Assembly (NCBI GenBank): GCA_907164885.2
Contig: OU015490.1
Coordinates: forward strand, 236,466,622 to 236,530,621
Source: Dolomedes plantarius
Taxonomy: Eukaryota > Arthropoda > Arachnida > Araneae > Dolomedidae
Direction: 5' to 3'
Length of the DNA: 64,000 bases
Below the pieces are notes generated by a model. The model was not told the DNA's origin and did not search any database. It saw nothing but the letters and a program-made list of their open reading frames with translations. Positions 23,473 to 33,294 of the stretch are shown here, piece after piece. The translations under genes were made by a program, and so were the position numbers. Every line of letters begins with the position of its first letter. The stretch's first letter is position 1.

Positions 23473-23738
23473 TGTGGGGTTTTGGGGGGAATAATCACAA
23501 ACAGTGTTAACATAAGTAACATTTATTTAAAGAGGGATATTATTTACAGGGGGAACTAACGTCTAAAAGGGGAAAAAACAAGCAACGCGGCACACACACG
23601 TGCACGCTCGTCCGAAGCAAAACATCGTCTCTCTCTTCTGTTCTTCGCGGCGCCCGCTAGGTGGCGCTCGCCGGGGTTTACGGGGGCGCACTCCATATGA
23701 GAGTGGCATGCATGGGGCTGTATGGATGGCATCCCACA
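23473..23738 (-). repeat. 3' LTR of the Gypsy element
   Basis: Same 266 bp as the LTR at 28243-28508. In the element's sense (minus strand) it starts TGTGGGATGCCATCC and ends AAACCCCACA. The cap/poly(A) region would lie around the GTTAACATAAG / AAATAAATG part. Confidence 0.9.
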
Positions 23739-23755
23739 TCGGCCATCCGACAAAA

Positions 23756-23775
23756 AGCATCTGCCCCCAGATGCT
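23756..23775. other. Perfect 8-bp hairpin next to the 3' LTR
   Basis: AGCATCTG and CAGATGCT pair around a CCCC loop, 18 bp inside the 3' LTR boundary, in the place where a polypurine tract would be expected. Whether it replaces the purine tract function is unknown. Confidence 0.5.
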
Positions 23776-24007
23776 GGTAGGGGCACAAACAAATACAGGT
23801 GACAATTTATTATGACGAAATGAAAAAAAAAAGGTATAAAAGTTATAAGAAATACACATAGGTTATAATACTAGCAAAATGAGCTGGAAAAGAAAATGAA
23901 AAATATAACACTAATTGTAGTAACATCTAAACAGCAAAACAATCCTGGCTAATGAAGTATTCCTGAAAAAGAGAAAAATGAAAATATAGTTCAAAAGTTA
24001 AAGTATG

Positions 24008-27000
24008 TTATGTAAAGTTATGAGTCCACGGTTTCATGAACTCGATGCATGTACTGGTATGCATGGGTCCGTCGAAATGTCCACACTTTTGAACATCGTA
24101 GGTGTCGTTGGGCTTAAGTTTGATGATCTTGTAGGGTCCGAGGAACTTTGGATGGAGTTTTAAACGAGGTCCGAATTGGGTGCGTTTTATGGCGACAAGA
24201 TCGTGCAACTTGAACTTCGGAGGTAACTTTCGTCGTAGATTGTAGGTTTTACGGTTTTCGTCTTGCACTCTTAAAATCTGTTGTTTGGCGTCTTTGCGGA
24301 GGTCGTCGCGTGAATTTATAAACTCAGTTTGTATTTCGGCATTCAACAGGTCTGTGATTTGGAGATTGTTGCGGACACGCATTTTTGTACCGAAAAGCAG
24401 TTCAAAAGGAGTCGTCTTAATGCTGCGTTGGAAAGTTGAGTTAATAATTTGCTGAACATGATTTGTATGGAGTGGGGTGTCCTCTTTTGGTAAAGGGTGT
24501 AGGAGTCCTTCTTGTTTACCACACTTGCGGTTCGTCAAGATGCATGGAATACAGTTGGCAATACACCTGGCAATTTTATCTTTTAAATTAGGTATGTAAA
24601 ACTGTTGTTTGAGTTGCTCCTCAATTTTCTTAGTAGCAAAATGTCCATTCTCATGTGCGTCTCTAATAATACCGTCTTGCATTGAGTCTGGAACGACTAG
24701 AACTTCGTAACCGTCAACTAACTTGTAGAGAACATTTGCTTTGATAAAATAATCGTGATATTGTTTAGTTTTAAGAATTTCTTTAATTGCTTGAATGTTA
24801 GGGTCGTGTGACTGAGCATTTTGTATTTCGAAAGTCAGTGAATCGGCGGTAATGAGCATCGTCGGATAGCGGCTTAGCGCATCAACATGAGCCATCTTCG
24901 CTCCAGTTCGATGTTGAATTGTATAATTGTAATCTTCTAATAATAGTGCCCATCGAGCAATTTTAGCACTGAGATCGCGCTTGCTCATAGTGAGTTTGAA
25001 GGCGTTATAGTCTGTTACTATTGTAAATTGTTGACCAAGTAGATACATTCTAAATTTTTGTAATCCATGAATTACGGCTAACATCTCGAGTTCATAACTT
25101 GAATAATTTTTCTCAGCGTCGGATGTAGATTTGCTTGCAAAATATACAGGGTGAAAACAGTTATCATTAGTGGATTTCTGAAGAAGAATGCATCCAAAAC
25201 CATGGATAGAAGCGTCAGTATGTAATTCAGTTTCGCTTTTCTGATTATAAATATTAAGAACGGGTTTATTAGCCAAACATTGCTTCAATTGATAAAAAGC
25301 ATTTTTCTCGTTTACACCAAAATGGAAAATAGTAGATTTTTTTAGAAGGTTAGATAGAGGATTAGCGATAACTGAAAAATTTTGAATAAATTTACGGAAA
25401 TAACCAGCCAAACCAAGGAAACATTGGATGTCTTTTTGATTTTTTGGTTCCGGATAATTTAGAACGGCGGCTGTTTTAAGAGGGGAGGGAAATAACTGTC
25501 CGTTTTGAATAATATGGCCAAGGAACTCAATTTGTGTTTGAAGGAATTTACATTTTCGAAAGTTTATCTCAAGACCGTAGTCAGAAGCGACAGAAAAGAC
25601 TGATTTTATTTTTTCAATATTTTCCTCTTCATCTTTAGCAGGAATGATTAAGTCATCCATATACAACAATATCTGACCTGATAAAATGAGATCTTTAAAG
25701 ACTGTATTAACAAATCGCTGAAATACGGAAGGTGATGTACAAAGACCAAAGGGAACTTTAAGAAACTGAAACTGACCTGAATGTGTCACGAAGGAAGTAT
25801 AACGTCGACTGTCTTTATGAACATTAACATGGAAAAATCCATTTTTAAGGTCTAGAGTACTGAAAACACGAGCATTCTGAAGTTTATCGAGTAAGTCGTC
25901 AATGAGAGGTAAAGGGTATCTATCCTTAACTATATGTTTATTTAATTGTCTATAGTCGATGCAAAGTCGTGGGGTTCCGTCTTTCTTTTTAATAAGAACA
26001 ACCTGACTCGAGTAGTCTGATGAACAGGGTTCTATTATGCCGTCCTGAATCCAAGTATTAACTTGTTTATCTACAATATCTCTCTCAGTAAATGGCAAAC
26101 GTCGTGGTCTGTAGCAGATGGGAGTCGAAGTATCAACTTGTATATGCATTTCAATATTAGTAGTTTTTATTTTATGGGGTTTATAATTGGTCACGAGGTG
26201 TTGAATGGTATTTCTCTGTTGTTTAGTAGCACTAGGGCCTATATCAGGGCTAGAATCATCTATTACCAATATATTACTAATAAGAGTAACGTCTTCGTCT
26301 ATAGCGTCAAAATATAAAGGTTTATGAATCGAAAGTCCGTCTTTAGTGATAGTGAATTCAGCCTGTGCAAGTACATTCATACCAATTATCAAATCTACTG
26401 GCATAGTATTATCGTCAACAACACAAATATCAGCGGTAAACAATTGACCATCAATAACAATTTGGGATTTGAAAGAACCAAGTGGCTTAATTTTTCCATT
26501 GCCAAAAGCCGTAAGCAATGTACTAGAGTTATTAAGAACAGGGGATCCAATTTTAGTATACGCTCGCTTTAACATAATCGTAGCCATCGAACCTGTGTCA
26601 ATTAACGCGTTGAAAGAGACATGGTTAAGTGTAACATCCTTGTACATTAAATTTGAAGTAGTTGAATTCAGCGTATTAACATTAGTTTCTCTCTGTGTGT
26701 GTAAATCATTTGATTTTGAACAATTTGCGGCGATGTGGCCAAAATTTCCACAAGAAATACATTTTGGACCACGATGTTTGTCGGGACAAAATTTAGATAT
26801 ATGGTTAAAATTAAAACAATTATAGCACATTTGTTTACTTTGAGCATGAGGACGAAATGCTTCTGGTTTCATCTCACGTCTTGGGTTTGAAATTTTATGA
26901 TACACGTCATCACGTTTATGAGGTATGTAACTAGAACCGAAATGGTCAGTTGAGGATTTACATCTATTTCTGTCAAAAATCTTTTCATAAATTTTGAGTT

Positions 27001-28018
27001 TCTGTTTGAATTTCGTAAAGTTAGTACAACCATACAAAATTAATTTATTACACGGAGCGTCTGGAATATTATTTATGCAATACTCAATTATACTAGCGTC
27101 GTCCACGGCAAAGTCAAGGGCTTGCGAAGCTAACTCGCGAAGAGCAATTAAATATTCTGTAAGAGATTCATTTGGTTTTAACTTTCGATTTCGCAACTGT
27201 CGATGTAACTCAGCGCTCGTAATTTTCGTACCAAACTCCTCAATTAAAGCTTCTTTTAAAGAACTGAAAGTGTTTAGATTACGTTGGCTCTGAATAAATA
27301 ATTTAGCGGATCCAGAAAGATTAGTTTTTACAAAAATCACTTTATGCTGATCTGTTAATTCTGGTAAAAGAGATAAATTATCCTCTACGTCGCGCAAAAA
27401 GCTTTGAATAGTATACGCATTGCTACCAGTAAATTTTCGCATAGAACAGGAAACATCTCTCAAAACAAGCCATAAATTAGAATAAGGAACGGAAGTGTCA
27501 ATTTCGGATTGTTGTTTATGCGAAAAAGAATTTGTATACGCGTTTTCGACTGTAGCGATAGCAGCTGGCGTCTGCGCGAAAGAACTTGGCGCCAATTCGT
27601 CATTCTCATCAAAGTCAATTATCGGTTGAAAAGAAGTTAAATTCGAAAGTGCGTCAAAAATGGAATCACATAGTTTGTCTTTAGAACCGTCGGAATCAAT
27701 ATGCAAAATATTAGCAACACAGATAAAATCATTTAATGAATATGTTTTAAGGATGGATTTCTTTCGGGAATTCTTATCGAAAGTAACAGGGAAATTCTGA
27801 AAACTGCGTAATTTAGATCGGGATGATCTATCAAATGTATCATCAAAACAAATCGAAAACAATAACTTAATACTTTTAGTCGGTGCACAGCTGAGTGCTT
27901 GTGCGATTGGCACAATATCGTTTAGTGAAACTGAACACATATTGACACAACAAAAAAAAATGGTACTCACTGAATGCAGACTTCTAAACAGAATAATCCA
28001 ACAATTTGTATATCTCAC
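24008..28018 (-). CDS. Gypsy Gag-Pol polyprotein, integrase core deleted
   Basis: One uninterrupted frame of 1336 codons. The native start may be the Met at residue 27. Gag spans about 30-440 with two CCHC zinc knuckles (398-411 and 420-433). The aspartic protease has DTGS at 474-477. Reverse transcriptase covers about 640-820 with YMDD at 786-789. RNase H covers about 930-1050 with TDAS (D935), E976 and D1046. Integrase keeps only the zinc-binding HHCC (H1122, H1126, C1156, C1159) and, from about 1187, the C-terminal tail with INST, TPFELLFG and the GPYKI (GPY/F) module near 1294. The D,D-35-E core, about 120 residues in relatives, is absent, with the join near residue 1185/1186 (about 24463). 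The protein could make particles and cDNA but not integrate that cDNA itself. The in-frame deletion keeps the reading frame open. Confidence 0.9.
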   Translation of the reverse strand: MRYTNCWIILFRSLHSVSTIFFCCVNMCSVSLNDIVPIAQALSCAPTKSIKLLFSICFDDTFDRSSRSKLRSFQNFPVTFDKNSRKKSILKTYSLNDFICVANILHIDSDGSKDKLCDSIFDALSNLTSFQPIIDFDENDELAPSSFAQTPAAIATVENAYTNSFSHKQQSEIDTSVPYSNLWLVLRDVSCSMRKFTGSNAYTIQSFLRDVEDNLSLLPELTDQHKVIFVKTNLSGSAKLFIQSQRNLNTFSSLKEALIEEFGTKITSAELHRQLRNRKLKPNESLTEYLIALRELASQALDFAVDDASIIEYCINNIPDAPCNKLILYGCTNFTKFKQKLKIYEKIFDRNRCKSSTDHFGSSYIPHKRDDVYHKISNPRREMKPEAFRPHAQSKQMCYNCFNFNHISKFCPDKHRGPKCISCGNFGHIAANCSKSNDLHTQRETNVNTLNSTTSNLMYKDVTLNHVSFNALIDTGSMATIMLKRAYTKIGSPVLNNSSTLLTAFGNGKIKPLGSFKSQIVIDGQLFTADICVVDDNTMPVDLIIGMNVLAQAEFTITKDGLSIHKPLYFDAIDEDVTLISNILVIDDSSPDIGPSATKQQRNTIQHLVTNYKPHKIKTTNIEMHIQVDTSTPICYRPRRLPFTERDIVDKQVNTWIQDGIIEPCSSDYSSQVVLIKKKDGTPRLCIDYRQLNKHIVKDRYPLPLIDDLLDKLQNARVFSTLDLKNGFFHVNVHKDSRRYTSFVTHSGQFQFLKVPFGLCTSPSVFQRFVNTVFKDLILSGQILLYMDDLIIPAKDEEENIEKIKSVFSVASDYGLEINFRKCKFLQTQIEFLGHIIQNGQLFPSPLKTAAVLNYPEPKNQKDIQCFLGLAGYFRKFIQNFSVIANPLSNLLKKSTIFHFGVNEKNAFYQLKQCLANKPVLNIYNQKSETELHTDASIHGFGCILLQKSTNDNCFHPVYFASKSTSDAEKNYSSYELEMLAVIHGLQKFRMYLLGQQFTIVTDYNAFKLTMSKRDLSAKIARWALLLEDYNYTIQHRTGAKMAHVDALSRYPTMLITADSLTFEIQNAQSHDPNIQAIKEILKTKQYHDYFIKANVLYKLVDGYEVLVVPDSMQDGIIRDAHENGHFATKKIEEQLKQQFYIPNLKDKIARCIANCIPCILTNRKCGKQEGLLHPLPKEDTPLHTNHVQQIINSTFQRSIKTTPFELLFGTKMRVRNNLQITDLLNAEIQTEFINSRDDLRKDAKQQILRVQDENRKTYNLRRKLPPKFKLHDLVAIKRTQFGPRLKLHPKFLGPYKIIKLKPNDTYDVQKCGHFDGPMHTSTCIEFMKPWTHNFT

Positions 28019-28223
28019 TCAACTCAGTCCTCGGCACGTCATGAAAAATTGATAAGTAATCCGTGGAAAAGTCACATCAGCAAAATACTTCGTTCAAACC
28101 GTCTCGAATTATACGTCTGAGGTAAAGTCGGTAAATATCAGCTGTAAACGTCTTTGAAACTATCACGTCAAATGGAGAGTTGATACGGCAGGCATGGGTG
28201 ATCTAGGGGATTAAAGGGTAAAA

Positions 28224-28240
28224 GGAGGCCAGAGCCCCCA
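28224..28240 (-). promoter_or_regulatory. Candidate primer binding site of the Gypsy element
   Basis: Two bases after the 5' LTR the minus strand reads TGGGGGCTCTGGCCTCC. PBS sequences begin TGG, the complement of the tRNA CCA end. The matching tRNA cannot be named by eye. Confidence 0.5.
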
Positions 28241-28242
28241 TC

Positions 28243-28508
28243 TGTGGGGTTTTGGGGGGAATAATCACAAACAGTGTTAACATAAGTAACATTTATTTAA
28301 AGAGGGATATTATTTACAGGGGGAACTAACGTCTAAAAGGGGAAAAAACAAGCAACGCGGCACACACACGTGCACGCTCGTCCGAAGCAAAACATCGTCT
28401 CTCTCTTCTGTTCTTCGCGGCGCCCGCTAGGTGGCGCTCGCCGGGGTTTACGGGGGCGCACTCCATATGAGAGTGGCATGCATGGGGCTGTATGGATGGC
28501 ATCCCACA
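28243..28508 (-). repeat. 5' LTR of the Gypsy element
   Basis: 266 bp, matching the 3' LTR base for base as far as I can read. It should hold the promoter for the Gag-Pol RNA. Confidence 0.9.
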
Positions 28509-28723
28509 TATATATATATAGGTACATATATACATACAAAAGAGGTAAGCAACGATAGGTAATCCTAGGTTAATAACCCGCGGTAGTTTCGTTAGAAGAG
28601 ACTACCTGAAATTTTTTATTAGATCATCAGCATTTATGTAGCTGTAAATAGTAGACAATTTTTTTCTCATAGGTTAACATTGAGGTAAACGATTTCAATA
28701 AGGTTAGTACACAGTAGCCTTAA

Positions 28724-29253
28724 GATAGAAATTTGAATTAGAAGGGCGAAGTTTTTCATATGTTGAGTTATTAATTTCATTAATCAATAGAGGGTTAATA
28801 AACTTGCTGCAAAGAAAAGTTTTGAACACGACGCATTAAACTGCGCAAGTTGAAATATGCAGATTTTTCATCGCCACACAGCATTTCAGGTCAAGTCTTG
28901 CTGACAAGTCTTGATATAGTTCTTTTATATAGTTCGCCGATGCATCAGTATCATTGCTCTTTGGCCACTTGCCCTGCTACTGCCAGAAGTACTCGCCCAA
29001 CTTTGTACTTTCTTAGCTTGTGTTATGATAATTGAGTTGTTATTTTGTTATACAATTAATGTTAATGTATTAAAGTTAAGTTTTTAGTATGAACATTTCT
29101 TTCCTATTCAAGAGTTCATCACATATACAAGCCTTCCTCAAGCTAATGATGCCTGTCTTAAATAAATAAAAACTATTCATTCTAAAATTTAAGTTGAAAA
29201 AATCACAAAAACATGCGCAGTTTTTAAATATATACTTTAAGATAAAAAAAGGA
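28724..29253. other. AT-rich stretch, nothing recognised
   Basis: No gene. The last bases (29239-29250, AAGATAAAAAAA) are the candidate target duplication of the following SINE. Confidence 0.4.
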
Positions 29254-29334
29254 CGGGCTCGAGGTAGGCTTGTGCGAGCGCGCTGGCTTTCGGTGCTCAA
29301 GGTGCTCGGATCGAATCCCAACATACACCATTAA

Positions 29335-29696
29335 CCCTCTAATGACCGAATGCCCATTTTACAGCTTACACCAAAAGACCGTTCCGGTTGAGAACGAGAA
29401 GCGTATTAGCCCGTCCCCCACAGAACATCCTGACAATTGTACTGAAATTTGTCATGGTGGGGTGCGACCCAGCTATCAGCAGTCCCCACTATAGGCATCA
29501 GGTCATAAAGTACGCAGAGATCGGTTCTAGACAATAAGAGAATATAAGAGAACGATTATGCGGTGATGTTGAATTGTTGGTAGGATGACCACCTACGAGG
29601 CACTAGGGTGGATTGAGGCAATCTAGAAGAATATCGGCCGACCGTCTGAACTTCTAAATGTTCGACCAGCTAGGCCGGTTCGGACTTCAGAAGGCT
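29335..29696. mobile_element. TTAA-flanked insert in the SINE, 362 bp
   Basis: Bounded by TTAA at 29331-29334 and 29697-29700. The SINE copy at 48 kb has a single TTTAAATACC at the same place. The left end starts CCCTCTAATGACC, piggyBac-like. The right end (minus strand AGCCTTCTGAAG) does not match it, so the insert may be truncated or rearranged. Confidence 0.6.
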
Positions 29697-29928
29697 TTAA
29701 ATACCTCCGTATATAGGCCGGATATGGGCACGTTAAATCCGAAGACCGGAAAGTTCCTCTATGATGTTAGAGAGGGTGGGAGAGGGTACGATCCTTCCAG
29801 ATATCGTCCCTTGGGGTGCTCTAGAGGAGGGCAAATCGAGGTGGCAACTAGCTAAGATGGGCTCCGACCCATGTGATGCTATAAACCGGAGCCGCATATT
29901 TCAGCCCGAAGCCTGTATGGACCCGGTT

Positions 29929-31055
29929 GCATATTACCATTCCTTACATGAATTCACGCCATTACATCGTTTGGCGGCTGCTGATTGGTCAATTGACTTT
30001 GCATCGGTAATTGCCATAATATTTTATCCTAAGCGCATTTTAAATGAGATAAATGCTAAAATATATGTCTTAGTTGCTTTCATTTCGATAATTGCATAAT
30101 ATTTGATCCTAAGAGTATTTTAAATGAGATAAAATCTATTTCTTAGTTGCTTTCATTTCGATAATTGCATAATATTTGATCCTAAGAGTATTTTAAATGA
30201 GATAAAATCTATTTCTTAGTTGCTTTCATTTTTATATATTGTTTTACGCAATATTTTACAAGGAACGGGAATTTTTTACATAAGTGGCGCCACCTATTAA
30301 TGTAAAAGTAATTTAAAGTGACAAACTATTTGTAAAAGAAATTGTCGCCATAAATGCCTTCATATTTCTTTTTTGTGCATGAAAAATTTTACGAAATTAC
30401 CAATTTCCGTAGTAATTTCACTGTAAAAGAGGAGTAGAATAAAATAGAGTAAATAGTTTAACCCGTTTAGGAGTAGAATAAAATAGAGTAAATATTATTC
30501 AAAATTGAATTTTTTCTTAAATTTAAATGCTGAATTATAAAAAAGGAAAGATATTTTCTTTTTTTAAAATTTAAATGTTGAATTTAAAAAAATGAAAGCT
30601 TTATTTATTTATTTTTAAATTTAAATATTGAATTTTTTAAAAAATTGCTTATTTTTTTAATTAAAATCTTAATTGCAAGATGCAAATTATATATTTTTTG
30701 CTGTTTTGCACACTTTAGTTTTTTAACCTTACTCTTAAAAAATAAAAATTATAAATACTCTTCTAAAAATTACCAAAAATAGACTGAAAATAAAGTGACT
30801 TTATTGTACAAATGCATAAATTTTATGATGCACAAATATGTAATTTTGAACGCTACTGCGTACTACTATACTATTACTTGAAATAGATTCTATTTCGTTC
30901 AAAAATAGTGATGGAAGTTTTGATTCTTGGAAAACAGACATGCTTTCATAAGAATCAGCGCACCAAATACACAAATACCGATGTAAACTCATTGACCAAT
31001 CAGCAGCCGCCAAACGATGTAATGGCGTGAATTCATGTAAGGAATGGTAATATGC
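29929..31055. mobile_element. MULE-like element with 9-bp target duplication
   Basis: Inverted ends GCATATTACCATTCCTTACA extend about 85 bp on each side (through TTGGCGGCTGCTGATTGGTC). The 9-bp direct repeat GACCCGGTT lies at 29920-29928 and 31056-31064. Joining the flanks restores the SINE. A 9-bp duplication with long TIRs is the Mutator-like pattern. No transposase is encoded; the interior is AT-rich with a 73-bp tandem repeat. Confidence 0.75.
30003..30235. repeat. 73-bp tandem repeat in the MULE-like element
   Basis: CTTAGTTGCTTTCATTTCGA recurs at 30069, 30142 and 30215, giving about 2.8 nearly identical units. The close identity means recent expansion. Confidence 0.85.
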
Positions 31056-31101
31056 GACCCGGTTTGGAACTTCCAACCAGGGGGCATTAGAAACAACAAG
31101 A

Positions 31102-31869
31102 TAAGAAAACAGAATTAAAAAACAAGTATTTGTTTTTATATGGTTATAAAAATACTAATTGTAAAAAAAAGTCCATAAATTTTCGAAGTCAACTTAAATG
31201 CTTCCTTAAAACTCTTAAAATCGAATTTTTATTTAAAAACATAATTAACTTTCATGGGAAGAAAAATCTTTCAAAGTTAGATAATATCATAAAGCAGAAA
31301 TTATGTCAAATTTGTCATACAGATTATATACACTATATCAAAATTGAAAATCAAAATATCCGAATCCGCAACTGAAATAAGATTAGAAAGATTAATAGTT
31401 AAGAACATACATAATTGTTTTTCCCTTCCTCTTTTGAACGAAAGCAACATTGAAACTCTTCTACTGCAATCTTAATTCATTTCATTTAATTCATTTACAT
31501 CGGAAATGCATTTTAAGTGTAAATCTTTCTCTCTTAATTTCCATTTCAAAGATGCCCTGCGTTTAATTTACATGGAGAATATTTTACTCCGTAAAGTGCT
31601 GCACCGAGCACAAAGGGAGAGGTTTCATTAGTGACACCCTCTCAAAACATAATCATACTTCCTGAATGGGAGGCTTCAGAAAGAAGAGTTTCAAAGTTTC
31701 ATCACTGTCTCGGCAGGTTTCCCCTGGTAACGGCACGGAACGCATTGTTGGATACAAGAAAATGTTATTTTTTTCGTCAGGATACATATATCTTTCATGC
31801 TGATGAATCTTTTAAGTCTTGATTCTACTTAAACATGAAATAAACCGGAGAAATAACTCATAAGGTACA
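31102..31869. other. AT-rich stretch, no supported gene
   Basis: An 81-codon frame at 31130-31375 is lysine/asparagine-rich as expected from base composition alone; I see no domain. Confidence 0.4.
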
Positions 31870-32400
31870 TACCATCAAAGTCTTAGTTGTTTCTCAATTT
31901 TTCTACTATATATTTTAAATTTACCATCTCCAAAGAGGTATTTTTGAAGTCGTTTTTGAATTAATTCTTTTCGAAAACTGGCTTAATAACATATCTTTGT
32001 ATCAAATTCTTAATTGTTTCTCAATTTTTCTACTATAGAATGCATATTAAATATGTCGCCTCCAAAGAGATATTTTTGAAGTCCTTCTAGAATTAACTGT
32101 TTTCGAAAAATGGCTTAATACCAAATCTTTGTATCAGATTCTTAATTGTTTCTCAATTTTTCTACTATAGAGTATATTTTAAATATGTCTTCTCCAAAGA
32201 AATTTTTTTGGGGTGGTTCTTGAATTAATTGTTTTTGAAAATTGGCTTAATACCATATCTTTGTATCAAATTCTTAATTGTTTCTCAATTTTTCTACTAC
32301 AGAATATATTTTATATACGTCTTCTCCAAAGAGATAATTTTGAAGTCGTTCTTGAATTAAATGTTTTCCAAAACTGGCTTAATACCATATCTTTGTATCC
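31870..32400. repeat. Tandem repeat, about 130-bp unit, four copies
   Basis: CTTARTTGTTTCTCAATTTT recurs at 31882, 32009, 32141 and 32273, with GGCTTAATANCATATCTTTG and TCCAAAGAGATATTTTTGAAG in each unit. Spacing is 127, 132 and 132 bp. Confidence 0.9.
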
Positions 32401-32535
32401 GTAAGAGAAATTCGATAACTCATTTAGCTATTAGATAAAATCAGCGTAATGTTTGCACCAACAAGAAGAATCAGCTTAATTCCAGAATCTATGGGGTATC
32501 GTGGGTTTGTGGGTCTGAGATTTTGGGGTATTTAA

Positions 32536-33129
32536 CCCTCAAACGGTACAGCAGTTTGAGACGAAATAAATGGTACGGCCAGGTCCCATCTGACCCGATC
32601 TCTGTTTTGATGAGGTTTTTGGTAGAAATAAGTACGCAATAAACATTTTTGTTGTATAATAATATTTATTGATAATATTTTACATGAAATGAAAACCTTT
32701 TTGAAGAAAAAAATGACCAAAGAATTATAATTTTTCTAAACAAAGAAAATCTCTCTGGCATTTACATAGAATGTTGTATATATTTGGTCAAATATGTAAT
32801 TTAGTCTTGTATCTAGTTTTTGAAGTTACTGAACCAAATTTACCTGCCCAAAAATGTAAAAAATAATATATACTGACATTTTTGACCTTCAAAATCGGAA
32901 TAAAAAAATTTTAAAATCTTTAAAAAAATGATTAGTGATCATGAATAATGGTTTTCAACCAAAGCACTCATATTTACTGCAAACTTATAACTGCAAACGC
33001 TCCAACACCTGTTGCAAGACTGGTTGGAAGGGTTTCTTGTCAACTCGACCTCTTGTAATGAGAGGGGAGAGTAAGGAGGGGAAAACACACCCTTGGGTCG
33101 GATCCGACCCCCACCGTACCGTTTGAGGG
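32536..33129. mobile_element. TTAA-flanked MITE (CCCTCAAACGGTAC ends)
   Basis: TTAA at 32532-32535 and 33130-33133. The ends CCCTCAAACGGTAC are inverted and perfect. A second inner pair, near TCCCATCTGACCCGATC and GGGTCGGATCCGACCC, is also inverted. Piggybac-like by TTAA and CCC. No transposase. Confidence 0.8.
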
Positions 33130-33294
33130 TTAAGACTCTCCAGACAACGCCGAATCTTGTTATTCAAGGAATAACGTGTCTATCCCATAAACTAGGAAAT
33201 ACTTTATAAAAGTTAAACTTTATTGCTTTGAATATCTTCTTAAAAAGTATAAGACCGTGTGTGTATGTGGTGGTGGTTGGGGGATTATCTTTGC

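Larger units (their letters stand above)
23473..28508 (-). mobile_element. Ty3/Gypsy LTR retrotransposon with identical LTRs
   Basis: Two 266-bp LTRs (23473-23738 and 28243-28508) enclose one minus-strand Gag-Pol frame. The LTRs begin TGTGGG and end CCACA on either strand and I found no difference between them by eye, so insertion is recent. The element sits in a (TA)n tract, which hides the target duplication. A primer-binding-site candidate follows the 5' LTR. The usual purine tract before the 3' LTR is not evident. The integrase core is deleted, so the copy should depend on a partner element. Confidence 0.9.
22985..28569. mobile_element. Second TTAA repeat (TTAGGATTAC ends), split by Gypsy
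   Basis: TTAA at 22981-22984 precedes CTTAGGATTACGG; on the right AATCCTAGG precedes TTAA at 28570-28573. A related unit lies at 43733-44623. Shared interior blocks are TAACGGTCCTC, GCGCGCCAAAC and AAGTTAAAC(A)G near the left end, and GGTAAGCAACGATA near the right end. The sequence to the right of TTAA (AACCCGC...) is also shared by both copies, so the true edge may lie further out. Confidence 0.45.
22572..28719. mobile_element. TTAA-flanked MITE (GGCTGCTGTG ends), split by later insertions
   Basis: Left end GGCTGCTGTGTACTAACCC next to TTAA (22568-22571). Right end on the minus strand GGCTACTGTGTACTAACC next to TTAA (28720-28723). The intact relative at 34039-34454 shows both ends together within 416 bp. 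Here the two halves (about 22572-22980 and 28574-28719) are separated by a second TTAA repeat and by the Gypsy retrotransposon. Confidence 0.65.
29254..31097 (+). repeat. tRNA-derived SINE (family 1), split by two DNA elements
   Basis: Head GGGCTCGAGGTAGGC, box B GGATCGAATCCC, then interrupted at TTAA (29331), resumed at 29697, interrupted again at 29929 and resumed at 31056 to the GGGGGCATTAG...AACAAC tail. Removing both inserts restores the order seen in the uninterrupted copy at 48412-48753. Flanking AAGATAAAAAAA (29239) and AAGATAAGAAAA (31098) look like its target duplication. Confidence 0.85.

Noticed and set aside
23556..23859. Overlapping open frames in the LTR, repeated at 28326-28558
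   Set aside because: They lie within the LTRs, differ only after the LTR edge and have no domain; they are by-products of a GC-richer LTR.
26063..27293. Plus-strand open frames of 82-118 codons opposite the Gypsy polyprotein
   Set aside because: They are antisense shadows of the Gag-Pol frame.
29658..30099. Open frames of 65 and 112 codons
   Set aside because: They cover the SINE body and the left end of the MULE-like element; not a gene.
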